Positions 44,401 through 53,342 of a stretch of DNA of 64,000 nucleotides are shown piece by piece; positions within the stretch are counted from its first letter, which is position 1, and the number at the start of each line of letters is the position of its first letter. The DNA lies in assembly GCA_050291725.1 (NCBI GenBank), contig JBNKKH010000022.1:32023-96022 (forward strand). The letters run 5' to 3'. This DNA is from JAAGZL01 sp050291725 (GTDB taxonomy: Bacteria; Pseudomonadota; Gammaproteobacteria; Chromatiales; Chromatiaceae). The notes under the pieces were generated by a model. That model was not told the DNA's origin, did no database searches, and saw only the letters and a program-made list of their open reading frames with translations. The position numbers and the translations under genes are program-made.

Positions 44401-46263
44401 CGGCAGCGGCTCCGAAAGCATGGTCTGGCCGTGCAACAGCACCACGGCATTGCGTGGCAGTTCCACCTGCGACCACAGAGTACGCGACATATTCTCGACC
44501 ACCGCCCAGTTGGCCGAGGCCAGGATCTCACTCTGTGGAACCCCCTGTGCCTGGAGCTTACTTGCGTTTTCCATCAGAAATACGGCACAGGTTGCGTTGA
44601 TCGCATGCCCTTGCGGCGCTTGGTATGCGTCGGCGCAGGCCTCAGCCACGCTGGGCATGCCAAACATCGTCGCCAGCGTGTCCATGAGACTGCCAGTGCC
44701 GGCCGAGCATTTCAGGTTCATGGCGTTGTTGAACAGTTCCGCCTCGCGTAGCGCGATGGTGGATATCTTGGTGTCTTCGCCGCCGATATCTACCAATACG
44801 CAGAACTCTTCGTTGACATCCTTCACCCCCTGCGCCAGCAATCGCTGCACATGTTCGCGCGCGAGTGCAATTGAGCCGCGCGCATGGGCATAGTTCTCCA
44901 CCAATACCGAAATACGCCCCTCTAGTTCTGGGTAGATGCGCTCCAGGGCCTGCTGCACCTGATAACGTGCAGAACCGGTGATGCCGATACCGTGCACCGC
45001 AAGCGACTCAATGCCGGCTTCATGCAGATCGGAAAACAGTTTCTTAATGGTCTCAATGGTATCGCCTGCGTTGCTGTAGGCGCGTACCGCGAGAACCTCA
45101 TGGGTTTCGGCGTCGGTTACCAGTGCCTTGGCCATGGTCGAGCCGACGTCGAGACCAAGATTTACGCCTCGACCGACAAGCGAGCCGAGTTCATTAGTAA
45201 TAACATCGTCATCCATACGCATATAGCAACCATCCGATTGGTAACGCTCCTTCAACTCCTTGAACGCGGGATAGGTCTGGGCATCATTTCTGCGCATCAA
45301 GCGTGCGTCGGGTTGTACGATGCCGTCGTCCCCAAGGCGTATAACCATTCCGCGCAACGCCTTCAGTACCATGGTGTTGTCTGGGTCGCACACCACCTCT
45401 TCTACACCGAGGGTACTCAAATAGTCCTCGGCGCATTCGCGCGCAAAACGCCAGTTAAATACACGACCGGTGAGGCAGACCTTGTCGAAGCCTGGCGTCA
45501 CCTTGCGACAGGCCTTGAGCACTTCGGACTTGAGGGTGGTGGCGAGCGCCATCTCCAGCGGAATGCCCTGGTTTTTATCTGATATGGTGGCAGACGAACT
45601 GAAGACGCCGCAACGGTCGGCGCGTTCACTGATTTTTTCTCGCGCCTCGCGACCAGCCTCGCCGGCATACTGCTCCAATATCTGGTCAACCTCTTCACGC
45701 GCAATACCAAGCTTCTGCAGTACGCGGTCGAGATTTACACCAGAACCGGCGCCGCAACGCGGATTTACCACCAGCAGATCGTCTTTGAGACCGCCGGAAC
45801 GATCGACGCCGACCACGAGGTAACCTGAGGCGGATAGCTCGACAATGGCTAGTGACTGCGCGCCATCATTTTCGTGCCGCATCAGGAGGTCGTGTGCTGC
45901 AAGCCAGGATGCGGCGCTTGATAGAAAAACCTTGCCACAACCGAGGGCTTCTCGCACCAGAGGACCAAGCTTGCCGCTGATATAAATCGGCGCAGCGGAA
46001 TTTATGCCGAAGCGTTCGTGCACCCGCTGGCGTGAGAGCAGATCTGGTAGATCGGTGTTGCTGGGAAAAGTCGCATCGGCAACCACTGCACCGTCATGAT
46101 CAAAGGTAAGAAATCGGATATGACCGATGCCAGCATCAATGAACAGGCTTAAGCCTTTGTGCGTAGTGTTATTAAACCGGGTATCCAGCAGGGTGGTTCG
46201 GCCTGACCTAGTGTGGTCTCTAGTGACGAACTCATCTCTGGTATATATGTACGGCTTTGTCAT
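41410..46263 (-). CDS. Giant fusion of tandem BcrA/BcrD-type activase domains and a 2-hydroxyacyl-CoA dehydratase-like part
   Basis: This 1617-residue protein belongs to the acyl-CoA dehydratase activase-related family. Residues about 20-330 form a first ASKHA domain with cluster cysteines in RCGAGSG and ADRCGVF. Residues about 350-690 form a second one with NLGLDVGSTMAKA, DIGGEDTK, KCSAGTGS and TCAVF. A DUF2229 region and an HgdB-like C-terminal part follow, with scattered cysteines (VDSCAPH, FSCGPD, GPCRQG, NGCMVSS) that may bind iron-sulfur clusters. ATP-driven low-potential electron transfer is the family role; the substrate is unknown. The ATG at 46263 has an AGGGAG site. GC content looks higher than in the neighbours, which suggests transfer. 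Confidence 0.88.
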   Translation of the reverse strand: MTKPYIYTRDEFVTRDHTRSGRTTLLDTRFNNTTHKGLSLFIDAGIGHIRFLTFDHDGAVVADATFPSNTDLPDLLSRQRVHERFGINSAAPIYISGKLGPLVREALGCGKVFLSSAASWLAAHDLLMRHENDGAQSLAIVELSASGYLVVGVDRSGGLKDDLLVVNPRCGAGSGVNLDRVLQKLGIAREEVDQILEQYAGEAGREAREKISERADRCGVFSSSATISDKNQGIPLEMALATTLKSEVLKACRKVTPGFDKVCLTGRVFNWRFARECAEDYLSTLGVEEVVCDPDNTMVLKALRGMVIRLGDDGIVQPDARLMRRNDAQTYPAFKELKERYQSDGCYMRMDDDVITNELGSLVGRGVNLGLDVGSTMAKALVTDAETHEVLAVRAYSNAGDTIETIKKLFSDLHEAGIESLAVHGIGITGSARYQVQQALERIYPELEGRISVLVENYAHARGSIALAREHVQRLLAQGVKDVNEEFCVLVDIGGEDTKISTIALREAELFNNAMNLKCSAGTGSLMDTLATMFGMPSVAEACADAYQAPQGHAINATCAVFLMENASKLQAQGVPQSEILASANWAVVENMSRTLWSQVELPRNAVVLLHGQTMLSEPLPVAVTHRLQTFLDAPSYALVPPNPGHRACFGLVRTLEQTAPSEVTEIATSKFLESSFDKRIIQCRGVACGDDAAVCNRTKLTCRKQSSDDGKPLSFTLGGCSAINELVAKKRNKSSSTKAVRDSYKEIWDFIDQRQPHSEAPNRLVIPRSFSVSEWSFLFARLFERLGLPVHVDNVQESDLTDAQPQFNVDSCAPHMGAVGQFRRIAAQPHGMILAPQIEFLPTDGKSLGRTCTLNQGGVAVAMNLARLNRPEAQFHLFNIDLSVLDAEAIRSQLHGNLEPVFRHYGIQPNSDALHAAISGAIDDHLELRTQTADFAADLIEEALENEIPVALVVGREYILNPGIYDSHVRRLLRDKQMMVIPSYLLDIELNAKYNHLYWRNPHGIVTILDAVSRRTLHQRLRHPRLSKLFRRIETGTDLLPVVQISTFSCGPDSAIQPLIAEIMKQRPFLLIQSDAVIKELAHLENRVNTYVKQLDLGLHERLQINGDEPFDIRTLDDISQSGPIERDTDVICFPTMSDNRMLTAVLRGAGYTCLETYHEGHDLEQLIKQGRRTAGDAICAPLAGVYADLERAVEAFHQRRASGDPQFAGKKRLLYFDNKGTGPCRQGQYTHVHQLLYYGKHTNNASCNSLPGQGVLKFLVGQESEGFDIGVDEWVLARAHQGLVLEGVLHSLLFSGGTACRDFEEYKRFLADYRLLKRELFVTLETFKGPGQITQRLLRRFGGVRYLGSALKYFAYRMHGRDIAKPLRRFAKTWIHGRSPHGQELNVAMTGEAYMRIAQCEDVFRLLLANLGFRRFNLAFSPTWSYMEWLCEEEAQVQSDKLKHLAAAPGHDSTQLARIRARIRTMRMLQFSMRNLVARPLYRAAGVSLPLSAITAAHKAKEVLPTLRPLGEIGPYIGEVITELRHGADIVLNIAPNGCMVSSMGEMLTPAIQHAGGTLGRVQHLFSADGDVNEELLTLALLKTMGPESYYRATQKNSVDNQGCPDNSQVGLISA

Positions 46264-46522
46264 TTTTTTACTCCCTGTTTGGCGGGTCGCTTCAATTTCC
46301 AGACCCGCAGTGCTTTTTGCTTGCACTGAGATATAGCCGCTTGCTAGCATATTTTGCAACCCTTGTTGTAAAGGTTGATCAATAATGTCCGATAGGTAGC
46401 GTATTATGATACTGAAATGGCTTTTTAGAGCGGTATATCGATTTCCATAAATTGTGAGGGCGCGAGTGGCAGCTAAAGCGGCCGTTCTCAGCAGATGGTT
46501 AGCATTTGCTGCTAACTTTTTA

Positions 46523-47272
46523 TTATGTGTTCTTCAGGATTTTATCAAATTGACTAAACAAACCAACCTTCCATGGACGCATAGCCAATACCACCGTCGT
46601 ACCATTACGCTGATCAAAAGGCAGGCCTGCGTCATCGCTTGATAGTTCATCGAACTCTTTTGCCAAATGTTCCATTTTTCTATTGAATACAGACATTGAG
46701 CTAGGTGCGAGCATTCCGTTTATAACGATTAGTTTCTCTTGTTTTTTATTAAAGCCTGAATTAAAGAAATCAGATTGCAGTTTTCTAAGGAAAAACTGTT
46801 GAATGGGGCCGTTTTCTCTCCACTGGAAATTTGGTGCAACTAACAGCTTGATACGGTTCTTTGGGAGGAGCTCGATCATTTTCAGTCGATCGAGATGCGC
46901 CAAATGTTTAATGCACTGGATCTCTGACATGCCGGAATGGGAAACAATTTGTTCAAAGGTCCAACGATTCAGCACATAGATGGAGACGAGTAACAGCTCT
47001 AAGTCACTTACAATCTCCAGCTCTTGCTCATGTGTAAGTCCAGAGATTGTGGCAGCAGCACTGTCTTTCAGCATCTGCAGGAGATCGGTAAGTTCGATAT
47101 CAATCATCTGACATATTTCATCAAGCCGCTGCAGGGTAAAATTCTTTTGAGAGAATGCCCTCTTTACACTGGCCTCAGAGATGCGTAGATGTTTCGCTGT
47201 ATCCGCATAGGTTTTCCCGTGGGCCTTGAGTGCCTTCTTTAGTATGTTGATTAACGATGCAGTTTGGGCCAT
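46523..47272 (-). CDS. XRE-family helix-turn-helix regulator
   Basis: This 249-residue protein has an N-terminal XRE-type helix-turn-helix (about 15-70: AKHLRISEASVKRAFS) and a larger C-terminal domain of unknown fold that may sense a ligand. It lies between the giant activase gene (same strand, 260 bp downstream) and the divergent acyltransferase fusion, so either may be its target. Confidence 0.82.
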   Translation of the reverse strand: MAQTASLINILKKALKAHGKTYADTAKHLRISEASVKRAFSQKNFTLQRLDEICQMIDIELTDLLQMLKDSAAATISGLTHEQELEIVSDLELLLVSIYVLNRWTFEQIVSHSGMSEIQCIKHLAHLDRLKMIELLPKNRIKLLVAPNFQWRENGPIQQFFLRKLQSDFFNSGFNKKQEKLIVINGMLAPSSMSVFNRKMEHLAKEFDELSSDDAGLPFDQRNGTTVVLAMRPWKVGLFSQFDKILKNT

Positions 47273-47407
47273 GCTATTAACTCCCTTAAGGTCTTAAATA
47301 ATAATACCAATTGGGTAATATAATTCAACAATGTCTAATATAGTGGTACGACAGGGTGAGTCATACTAACCTAGCCCCATCACCAATAACAGTAAAGGGC
47401 ACGATGC

Positions 47408-50400
47408 ATGGATAAGCTATTAAAACTGACTGGTTTCATACCGTTTCTTCTGATCATCTTCTTGAACGCTTTCATAGATCTTGGCCACAAGATACTGATC
47501 CAAAATACCATATTCAAAATCTACGATAGCCAGGCACAGATCATCTTGTCAGCCATGGTAAACGGACTAATCCTGCTTCCGTTTGTATTACTGTTTAGTC
47601 CCGCCGGATTTTTTGCAGATAAATATCGCAAACCACGGGTTATGCAGTTCAGCGCTGCAGTAGCTGTTGCCATTACCCTTCTGATCACGTTTTCTTACTA
47701 TATGGGATGGTTTCAGTTTGCCTTCGGCATGACCTTTCTTCTGGCCGTGCAAAGCGCCTTCTACTCACCGGCTAAATACGGCTATATAAAGGAGCTGACC
47801 GGGAAGGAGCAGTTGACCCGGGCCAACGCTGCGGTACAGGCGATAACTATAGTTGCAATCTTGTCCGGCATTTTTGTTTTCTCCGTGCTGTTTGAGCACT
47901 GGTTAGTGGGTGTTAACTTCAGTAGTGAGAAAGAGATATTACAGACAATCTCTCCGTTGGGTTGGGTGTTGGTGGTATGCGCAACGCTGGAGTTACTATT
48001 GACCTTCAAACTCTATCCCACCAAGGCCGAAGCGCCAGAACTTATTTTTGATTGGAACAGCTATGGCACTGGCCGCTATCTGAAGAGCAACCTGGGGAAG
48101 ATATGGAGTGACAGTACCATCTGGCTATCCATAGTCGGCCTGGCCGTTTTCTGGGGCATCTCTCAGGTAGTGTTGGCTGCATTTCCTGCATTTGCCAAAC
48201 AGACGATGGCTTTAACTAACACGGTGGTAATTCAAGGTGTGATGGCCTGTTCAGGCATTGGTATCATCATCGGTTCAGTTATAGCAGGCAGGTCTTCCAA
48301 GGCCTATATCGAAACCGGTCTGATTCCGCTTGGTGCTCTTGGTATTGTCGTGGCACTGTTCTTCATGCCGCAACTACAATCTACATCTCTATTGGCCGCA
48401 GACTTCCTGCTGCTGGGTATTTCCGGAGGTGTCTTCATCGTTCCTCTAAACGCCCTTATCCAGTTCAATGCTAAAGATAGCGAGCTTGGTATTGTGCTGG
48501 CTGGAAATAACTGGATTCAAAACATTGTGATGCTTGGTTTTCTCGGGCTGGCCGTACTGTTCGCAGTCAATGGAATGGAGAGCATAGGCCTGTTCCATCT
48601 GCTGACCGTTGCTGCTCTGATTGGTGCCATCTACACAGTATATCAACTCCCACAATCGCTGGTGCGCTATGTCATAGCCCGAGTGTTTTCCAGCACCTAT
48701 CGCATTGAGGTTACAGGCTTTGATAATCTTCCGGCACATGGTGGTGTACTGATGCTGGGTAATCATATCAGTTTCCTGGACTGGGCGATGATTCAAATAG
48801 CCTGCCCACGACCAGTGCGCTTTGTTATGCATAGAGGAATTTACCAGCGTTGGTACCTGAAGTGGTTTCTAGATTTCTTTGGTGTCATCCCTATTGCTAG
48901 CGGACATAGCAAGGAGGCGTTGGAGAAGATAAACGGGTTGCTCAAGGCGGGCGAAGTGGTCTGTCTTTTCCCCGAGGGTGCGATTAGCCGCAATGGCCAG
49001 CTGGGAGAGTTTCGGCGCGGATATGAACGGGCCGTGGATGGAGTTGATGGTGTAATTTTGCCCTTCTATCTGAGGGGGCTATGGGGCAGCAGGTTCTCCC
49101 GTTCTAGCGAAAATCTACAGCGCATTCGCAATACCACCATGCGCAGTGAGGTGATCGTAGCATTTGGAGCTACCTTACCTATCGCTACCCCGGCCCACGA
49201 GGTAAAGCAGAAGGTGTTCGATCTATCTATCGATACCTGGGAGCAACATACCGGCCACCTCGATCCTATTCCATTGGCATGGTTGCGAGGTGCCAAGCGC
49301 GTGGGTGCGGAGTTGAGCTTGGCAGATGTCCGGGGCGATGTCTCTCTGTCCGGTTATAGGGTGACCGCTGCAGTACTAGCATTTTCCCGCCTGATACGCA
49401 GACGCAGCCAGGAGAGCAATATCGGTCTGCTTCTACCAACCAGCAGTGCGGGCGTTATCACCAACATCTCATGTCTGTTGCTGGGTAAGACTGTGGTAAA
49501 TCTGAACTACACCGCCAGTCTGCAGGCGTTACAAGCAGCGGTAAAGAAGGCAGAGATACGCAGTATTTATACCTCGCGCCGTTTTCTCGCCAAGCTATCT
49601 CAGAAGGGTGTGGAAATCGAGCCACTATTGGATGGGATGCAGGTGAGCTACCTGGAAGATATGAAGGAGGAAATTAGCAAGGCACAGCAGATCTGGCTTC
49701 TGGCTGCCGCCGTCCTGTTGCCAGCCAGATTGCTTTATGCGCTCTTCGGTAAGCGGGTGGGGATTGAACAACCTGCTGCCATACTATTTTCCAGCGGCAG
49801 TGAAGGTGAACCCAAGGGGGTGGTGTTAAGCCATCGCAACATCATGGGCAACATCCGTCAGGTCTCAGATGTACTCGACACCCGGGAGGATGATGTAATC
49901 ATGGCTACCCTGCCGCTGTTCCATGCCTTCGGTTTGACGGTGACCGGGTTGCTACCCATGGTGGAGGGGATGCCGGCCATCTGTCATCCTGATCCAACCG
50001 ATGTCCTAAATATCGCTCAGGCTATAGGGAAATACCAGGCGACCGTTTTCTGTGCCACCTCCACCTTTTTACGGCTGTTTACTCGTAACCGGCGCGTACA
50101 TCCACTGATGCTGGATTCGCTGCGGATTGTGGTGGCCGGGGCTGAGCGACTTAGTCCAGAGGTGCGCGACAACTTCAAACTAAAGTTTAACAAAGAGATC
50201 TACGAGGGCTATGGCACCACCGAGACCACGCCGGTGGCCAGCGTTAACATCCCTGACCGTATCGATCCACGGGACTGGCAGGTACAGGAGGGGAGTAGGA
50301 TTGGAAGTGTGGGTATGCCACTGCCTGGCAGTAGCTTCCGTATTGTCGACCCGGATAGCCTTGAAACCTTGCCATCTGGTGAGGACGGACTGATCCTGAT

Positions 50401-50863
50401 TGGCGGCACCCAGGTGATGTTGGGGTATCTGGACGATCCGTCAAAGACCGCAGAGGTTATGGTCGAGCTGGATGGTAAGCGTTGGTATAAGAGTGGCGAC
50501 AAGGGTCACCTGGATGCGGATGGCTTCCTCACTATCGTTGATCGCTACTCCCGCTTTGCCAAAATCGGCGGTGAGATGATAAGTCTCGGCGCAATAGAAG
50601 GTGCCATCGGTAAGCAGTTGCCAGAGGAGGTTGAGATCCTCGCCACTGCAGTGCCTGACGGCAAGAAGGGAGAGAAGGTGGTCATGTTGCTTGCTGGCGA
50701 CATAATGATTAATGAACTCCAGCAACTTATCGATCAGTCTGGACTTAACCCCCTAATGCGTCCGGCTGAGATCATGCCGGTGGATGCCATTCCCAAGCTC
50801 GGCAGTGGCAAGAGCGACTTCAAGCGTGCCAAGGAGATCGCCCTGGAAGGAGTAGCGGCATGA
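47408..50863 (+). CDS. aas: Fused lysophospholipid flippase, acyltransferase and acyl-ACP synthetase (LplT-Aas type)
   Basis: This 1151-residue protein joins three modules. An MFS transporter like LplT (about 1-420) comes first. A PlsC acyltransferase follows (about 430-620, with GNHISFLDW at 451 and FPEGAISR). An ANL acyl-activating enzyme is last (about 640-1150, with FSSGSEGEPKG at 794, YGTTETTP, SGDKGHLD and a terminal GSGKSDFKR). Together they would import lysophospholipids and re-acylate them. E. coli encodes LplT and Aas separately. The stop overlaps the amidohydrolase start (ATGA). A common alternative name is acyl-[ACP]-phospholipid O-acyltransferase. Confidence 0.92.
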   Translation: MDKLLKLTGFIPFLLIIFLNAFIDLGHKILIQNTIFKIYDSQAQIILSAMVNGLILLPFVLLFSPAGFFADKYRKPRVMQFSAAVAVAITLLITFSYYMGWFQFAFGMTFLLAVQSAFYSPAKYGYIKELTGKEQLTRANAAVQAITIVAILSGIFVFSVLFEHWLVGVNFSSEKEILQTISPLGWVLVVCATLELLLTFKLYPTKAEAPELIFDWNSYGTGRYLKSNLGKIWSDSTIWLSIVGLAVFWGISQVVLAAFPAFAKQTMALTNTVVIQGVMACSGIGIIIGSVIAGRSSKAYIETGLIPLGALGIVVALFFMPQLQSTSLLAADFLLLGISGGVFIVPLNALIQFNAKDSELGIVLAGNNWIQNIVMLGFLGLAVLFAVNGMESIGLFHLLTVAALIGAIYTVYQLPQSLVRYVIARVFSSTYRIEVTGFDNLPAHGGVLMLGNHISFLDWAMIQIACPRPVRFVMHRGIYQRWYLKWFLDFFGVIPIASGHSKEALEKINGLLKAGEVVCLFPEGAISRNGQLGEFRRGYERAVDGVDGVILPFYLRGLWGSRFSRSSENLQRIRNTTMRSEVIVAFGATLPIATPAHEVKQKVFDLSIDTWEQHTGHLDPIPLAWLRGAKRVGAELSLADVRGDVSLSGYRVTAAVLAFSRLIRRRSQESNIGLLLPTSSAGVITNISCLLLGKTVVNLNYTASLQALQAAVKKAEIRSIYTSRRFLAKLSQKGVEIEPLLDGMQVSYLEDMKEEISKAQQIWLLAAAVLLPARLLYALFGKRVGIEQPAAILFSSGSEGEPKGVVLSHRNIMGNIRQVSDVLDTREDDVIMATLPLFHAFGLTVTGLLPMVEGMPAICHPDPTDVLNIAQAIGKYQATVFCATSTFLRLFTRNRRVHPLMLDSLRIVVAGAERLSPEVRDNFKLKFNKEIYEGYGTTETTPVASVNIPDRIDPRDWQVQEGSRIGSVGMPLPGSSFRIVDPDSLETLPSGEDGLILIGGTQVMLGYLDDPSKTAEVMVELDGKRWYKSGDKGHLDADGFLTIVDRYSRFAKIGGEMISLGAIEGAIGKQLPEEVEILATAVPDGKKGEKVVMLLAGDIMINELQQLIDQSGLNPLMRPAEIMPVDAIPKLGSGKSDFKRAKEIALEGVAA

Positions 50864-51846
50864 ATACTGTTGATATTCATACTCACCTGATGAATCCTGA
50901 AGTTAGTTTTGATCGTCTCTTCGACAAGATCACCATCCGCTTCTTCGCTCAGGCTTTAGGGGTTGATCCGATAGCCTTGATGGGCGCCCCATACGAAGTG
51001 TATGTGGCATCTATGGCCAAGTCGATCCGTGAATCTAAATACCTGGATAAGGCCTGTCTGTTTGGAGTTGATTGCCGTCTGGATGAACATGGTAGGGAGA
51101 TAGATCGGGACCGGACCGTGTGTGCTTCCACCGAAGATACCCTTGCTGTGACCCAACGTTATCCGGATGCGTTCATCCCCTTCTTCTCAGTCAATCCACG
51201 CCGGTTGAATGCGTTAGAGCTAATAGACGAATATGTGGAGAGAGGCTGTCGTGGCGCCAAGTTCCTGCAGAACTATTGGGGCGTGGATCTCAATGATGAA
51301 CGATTTATACCCTACTATGAAAAACTGGTATCCCACGGACTGCCTTTGATCATCCACATTGGTAGCGAATACAGCATCGACTCGGATGCCAGATATGAAC
51401 GCATCGGAATGCTTGATCTACCCCTGGAGTGCGGAGTAACTGTTATAGCTGCCCACATAGGGTTGGGTCGTATCAACTATAAACTCCGTTTCTGGCGCAA
51501 CCTCTCCAAACAACCTCAGTATTTCGACGATGACTATTTCTGCATGCTGGAAAAACTGGGTCGGCACGACAACCTCTATGCTGACATCTCCGCCATCCTG
51601 GCACCCATGCGTGCCCGCGCCCTGCGCCATCTGGCAACCCAGACTGATGTGCATCACAAGATCCTGTTCGGCACTGACCATCCAGTACCATTTCCCATTC
51701 GCTTCAATAGCTATGATCTACCGGTTGCGAAACGCAAAGAGATCACCCAAATTATGAATCCATTCGATCGCAACCTTGCGGTCATGCTGGAATACTTTCC
51801 AAAGGAAAATCCTATTTACCACAATTATCGGAAGGTGCTGGAGTAG
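50860..51846 (+). CDS. Amidohydrolase-family (TIM-barrel) metal-dependent hydrolase
   Basis: This 328-residue protein starts with the metal motif DIHTHL and has HIGSEY, AAHIGLG and FGTDHPVPF with the conserved His/Asp residues, matching Amidohydrolase_2 enzymes. The substrate is unknown. It overlaps aas by 4 bp and should be translated with it, so a lipid-related hydrolysis or decarboxylation is worth considering. It has no signal peptide. Confidence 0.88.
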   Translation: MNTVDIHTHLMNPEVSFDRLFDKITIRFFAQALGVDPIALMGAPYEVYVASMAKSIRESKYLDKACLFGVDCRLDEHGREIDRDRTVCASTEDTLAVTQRYPDAFIPFFSVNPRRLNALELIDEYVERGCRGAKFLQNYWGVDLNDERFIPYYEKLVSHGLPLIIHIGSEYSIDSDARYERIGMLDLPLECGVTVIAAHIGLGRINYKLRFWRNLSKQPQYFDDDYFCMLEKLGRHDNLYADISAILAPMRARALRHLATQTDVHHKILFGTDHPVPFPIRFNSYDLPVAKRKEITQIMNPFDRNLAVMLEYFPKENPIYHNYRKVLE

Positions 51847-52274
51847 GGAGCTATGACCAGCGGGTATTGCGCCGCATGATTCAATCCTCATTTTGGGTAT
51901 ATGGAGAAATGGCCCGGGAATCAGGTTTCCCTTAGAAGTGATCTGAAGGGCTGGTAATTTCTGTCAGGAAGAAACCCCTGTTTTTAATTGTTCTAACGAC
52001 TTCATCTAGGCACTCCTCAGGTCTTCTTTGCTACTTTGATATGTTGGCCATTAATTGTAAGGTGACAAATAGTTTCATTATGCCTGGTGGGTTACGCAAA
52101 CACGCCCTGCCGGAGATGGTCTTCATTCACGGGTAAACCAGTGGAGTTCTGCTGCTACGCAGTCGCTTTAATAAAGCATGTCTGGGCGGAAATCAGATGC
52201 TGGAACTGGATAAATTGGTGTTAATTTATCCTATACTCCTTTAGTACGTATAATAAAATTTAAGTGGGGAGTAG
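51847..52274. other. Gene-free interval before the binding-protein/kinase pair
   Basis: About 430 bp with no credible gene. A TATAAT at 52249-52254, just before the ribosome binding site at 52265-52271, may be the -10 element for the next operon. Confidence 0.4.
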
Positions 52275-53342
52275 TTGATTTTGCGCTTTTCTTTGAAATA
52301 CCTGTTTCTAGTGCTTGTATTCCAATCATTTTCCGCACTGGCTGACGATATTGAGCGCGAACCATATCGTGTCGGTGTGCTGTACTGGTCAATGAATATT
52401 CAAGGCCAGGTTGTGATGCGCAAGGGGCTCGAGGCGGAAGCAAAACAGATCAATGCCGCAGCGCGACAGCAAGGTAAGCGTGGTGTCGAATTGACCGCCG
52501 AGGTAGCGGGTGACGGAGACGAGGGGGTTGAGCGTCAGATAAGTCAGATGCGGGCTATGATCGCTTCCAAGCCAGATGTCATCATAGTTCAGCCGACTGA
52601 TAATGCAGCCCTTGCCGCACCGCTGCGCGAGGCCAATACGGCAGGCATTCCGGTGGTTGCCTATGACCAATATATTAGTGGCGGCCGCCTAGCTGCCTAC
52701 GTTACTTCCAACAACTACCAAGCCGGTTATCTGGATGGCGAATATCTGGCAGCAAGATTTCCCGGCCCGCAACCGCTGCGGCTGGTGCTGGTGGAGTATC
52801 CCCTGGTGTCGTCTACCGTCGAGCGCGTAAACGGCCTGCTCGACGCTCTGCGTGACCAGGGCAAGAGCTTCAATATTCTCAAGACCTACCAGGCTGTCGA
52901 GCCGATCGCTGGCCGCAAGGCCGGCGAGGCTATACTGCGCGACTTCCCAGAGCGCAACAGCATTGATGCAATCTTTACTGTCAATGACGGTGGCGGACTT
53001 GCCGTTGTTGATGTGCTGGCCAAGGCGGGGCGTGATGAGATAGCCGTTGCCACCATCGATGGCGACCCACGCTCGGTCGAAAATATTCGCGCCCGTCGTC
53101 TGACCGTCATCGACTCAGCTCAGTTCTGCGGCCCGCTGGGAGCAGCGGCAATGAAAGCGGCCTACGCAGTGGCGCAACACCAGCCAGTCGCACAGCAGAT
53201 CCTTGTCCCTGCATTTCCTATCACGCTGGAAACCCTCGATCGTTACCCGGGCTGGATGGGTCCGATCTCGGCCCCCTTTAAAAAACCGTGGGCGGCCAAG
53301 CAGCCCATGTGGTTGGGTGACGAGGAGCCAGCCAAGAGATGA
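52275..53342 (+). CDS. Periplasmic type-1 ligand-binding protein
   Basis: This 355-residue protein has a signal peptide ending near ALADD (residue 24) and a type-1 periplasmic binding fold. Features are YRVGVLYW, SKPDVIIVQPTDNAALAAPLREA, GIPVVAYDQYI and AIFTVNDGGGLAVVDVL. It resembles ribose or AI-2-type sugar-binding proteins. No ABC transporter genes are adjacent; instead the gene overlaps a hybrid histidine kinase (ATGA), as in LuxP/LuxQ or TorT/TorS pairs. It likely passes ligand information to that kinase. The start is a TTG with a GGGGAG site. Confidence 0.87.
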   Translation: MILRFSLKYLFLVLVFQSFSALADDIEREPYRVGVLYWSMNIQGQVVMRKGLEAEAKQINAAARQQGKRGVELTAEVAGDGDEGVERQISQMRAMIASKPDVIIVQPTDNAALAAPLREANTAGIPVVAYDQYISGGRLAAYVTSNNYQAGYLDGEYLAARFPGPQPLRLVLVEYPLVSSTVERVNGLLDALRDQGKSFNILKTYQAVEPIAGRKAGEAILRDFPERNSIDAIFTVNDGGGLAVVDVLAKAGRDEIAVATIDGDPRSVENIRARRLTVIDSAQFCGPLGAAAMKAAYAVAQHQPVAQQILVPAFPITLETLDRYPGWMGPISAPFKKPWAAKQPMWLGDEEPAKR

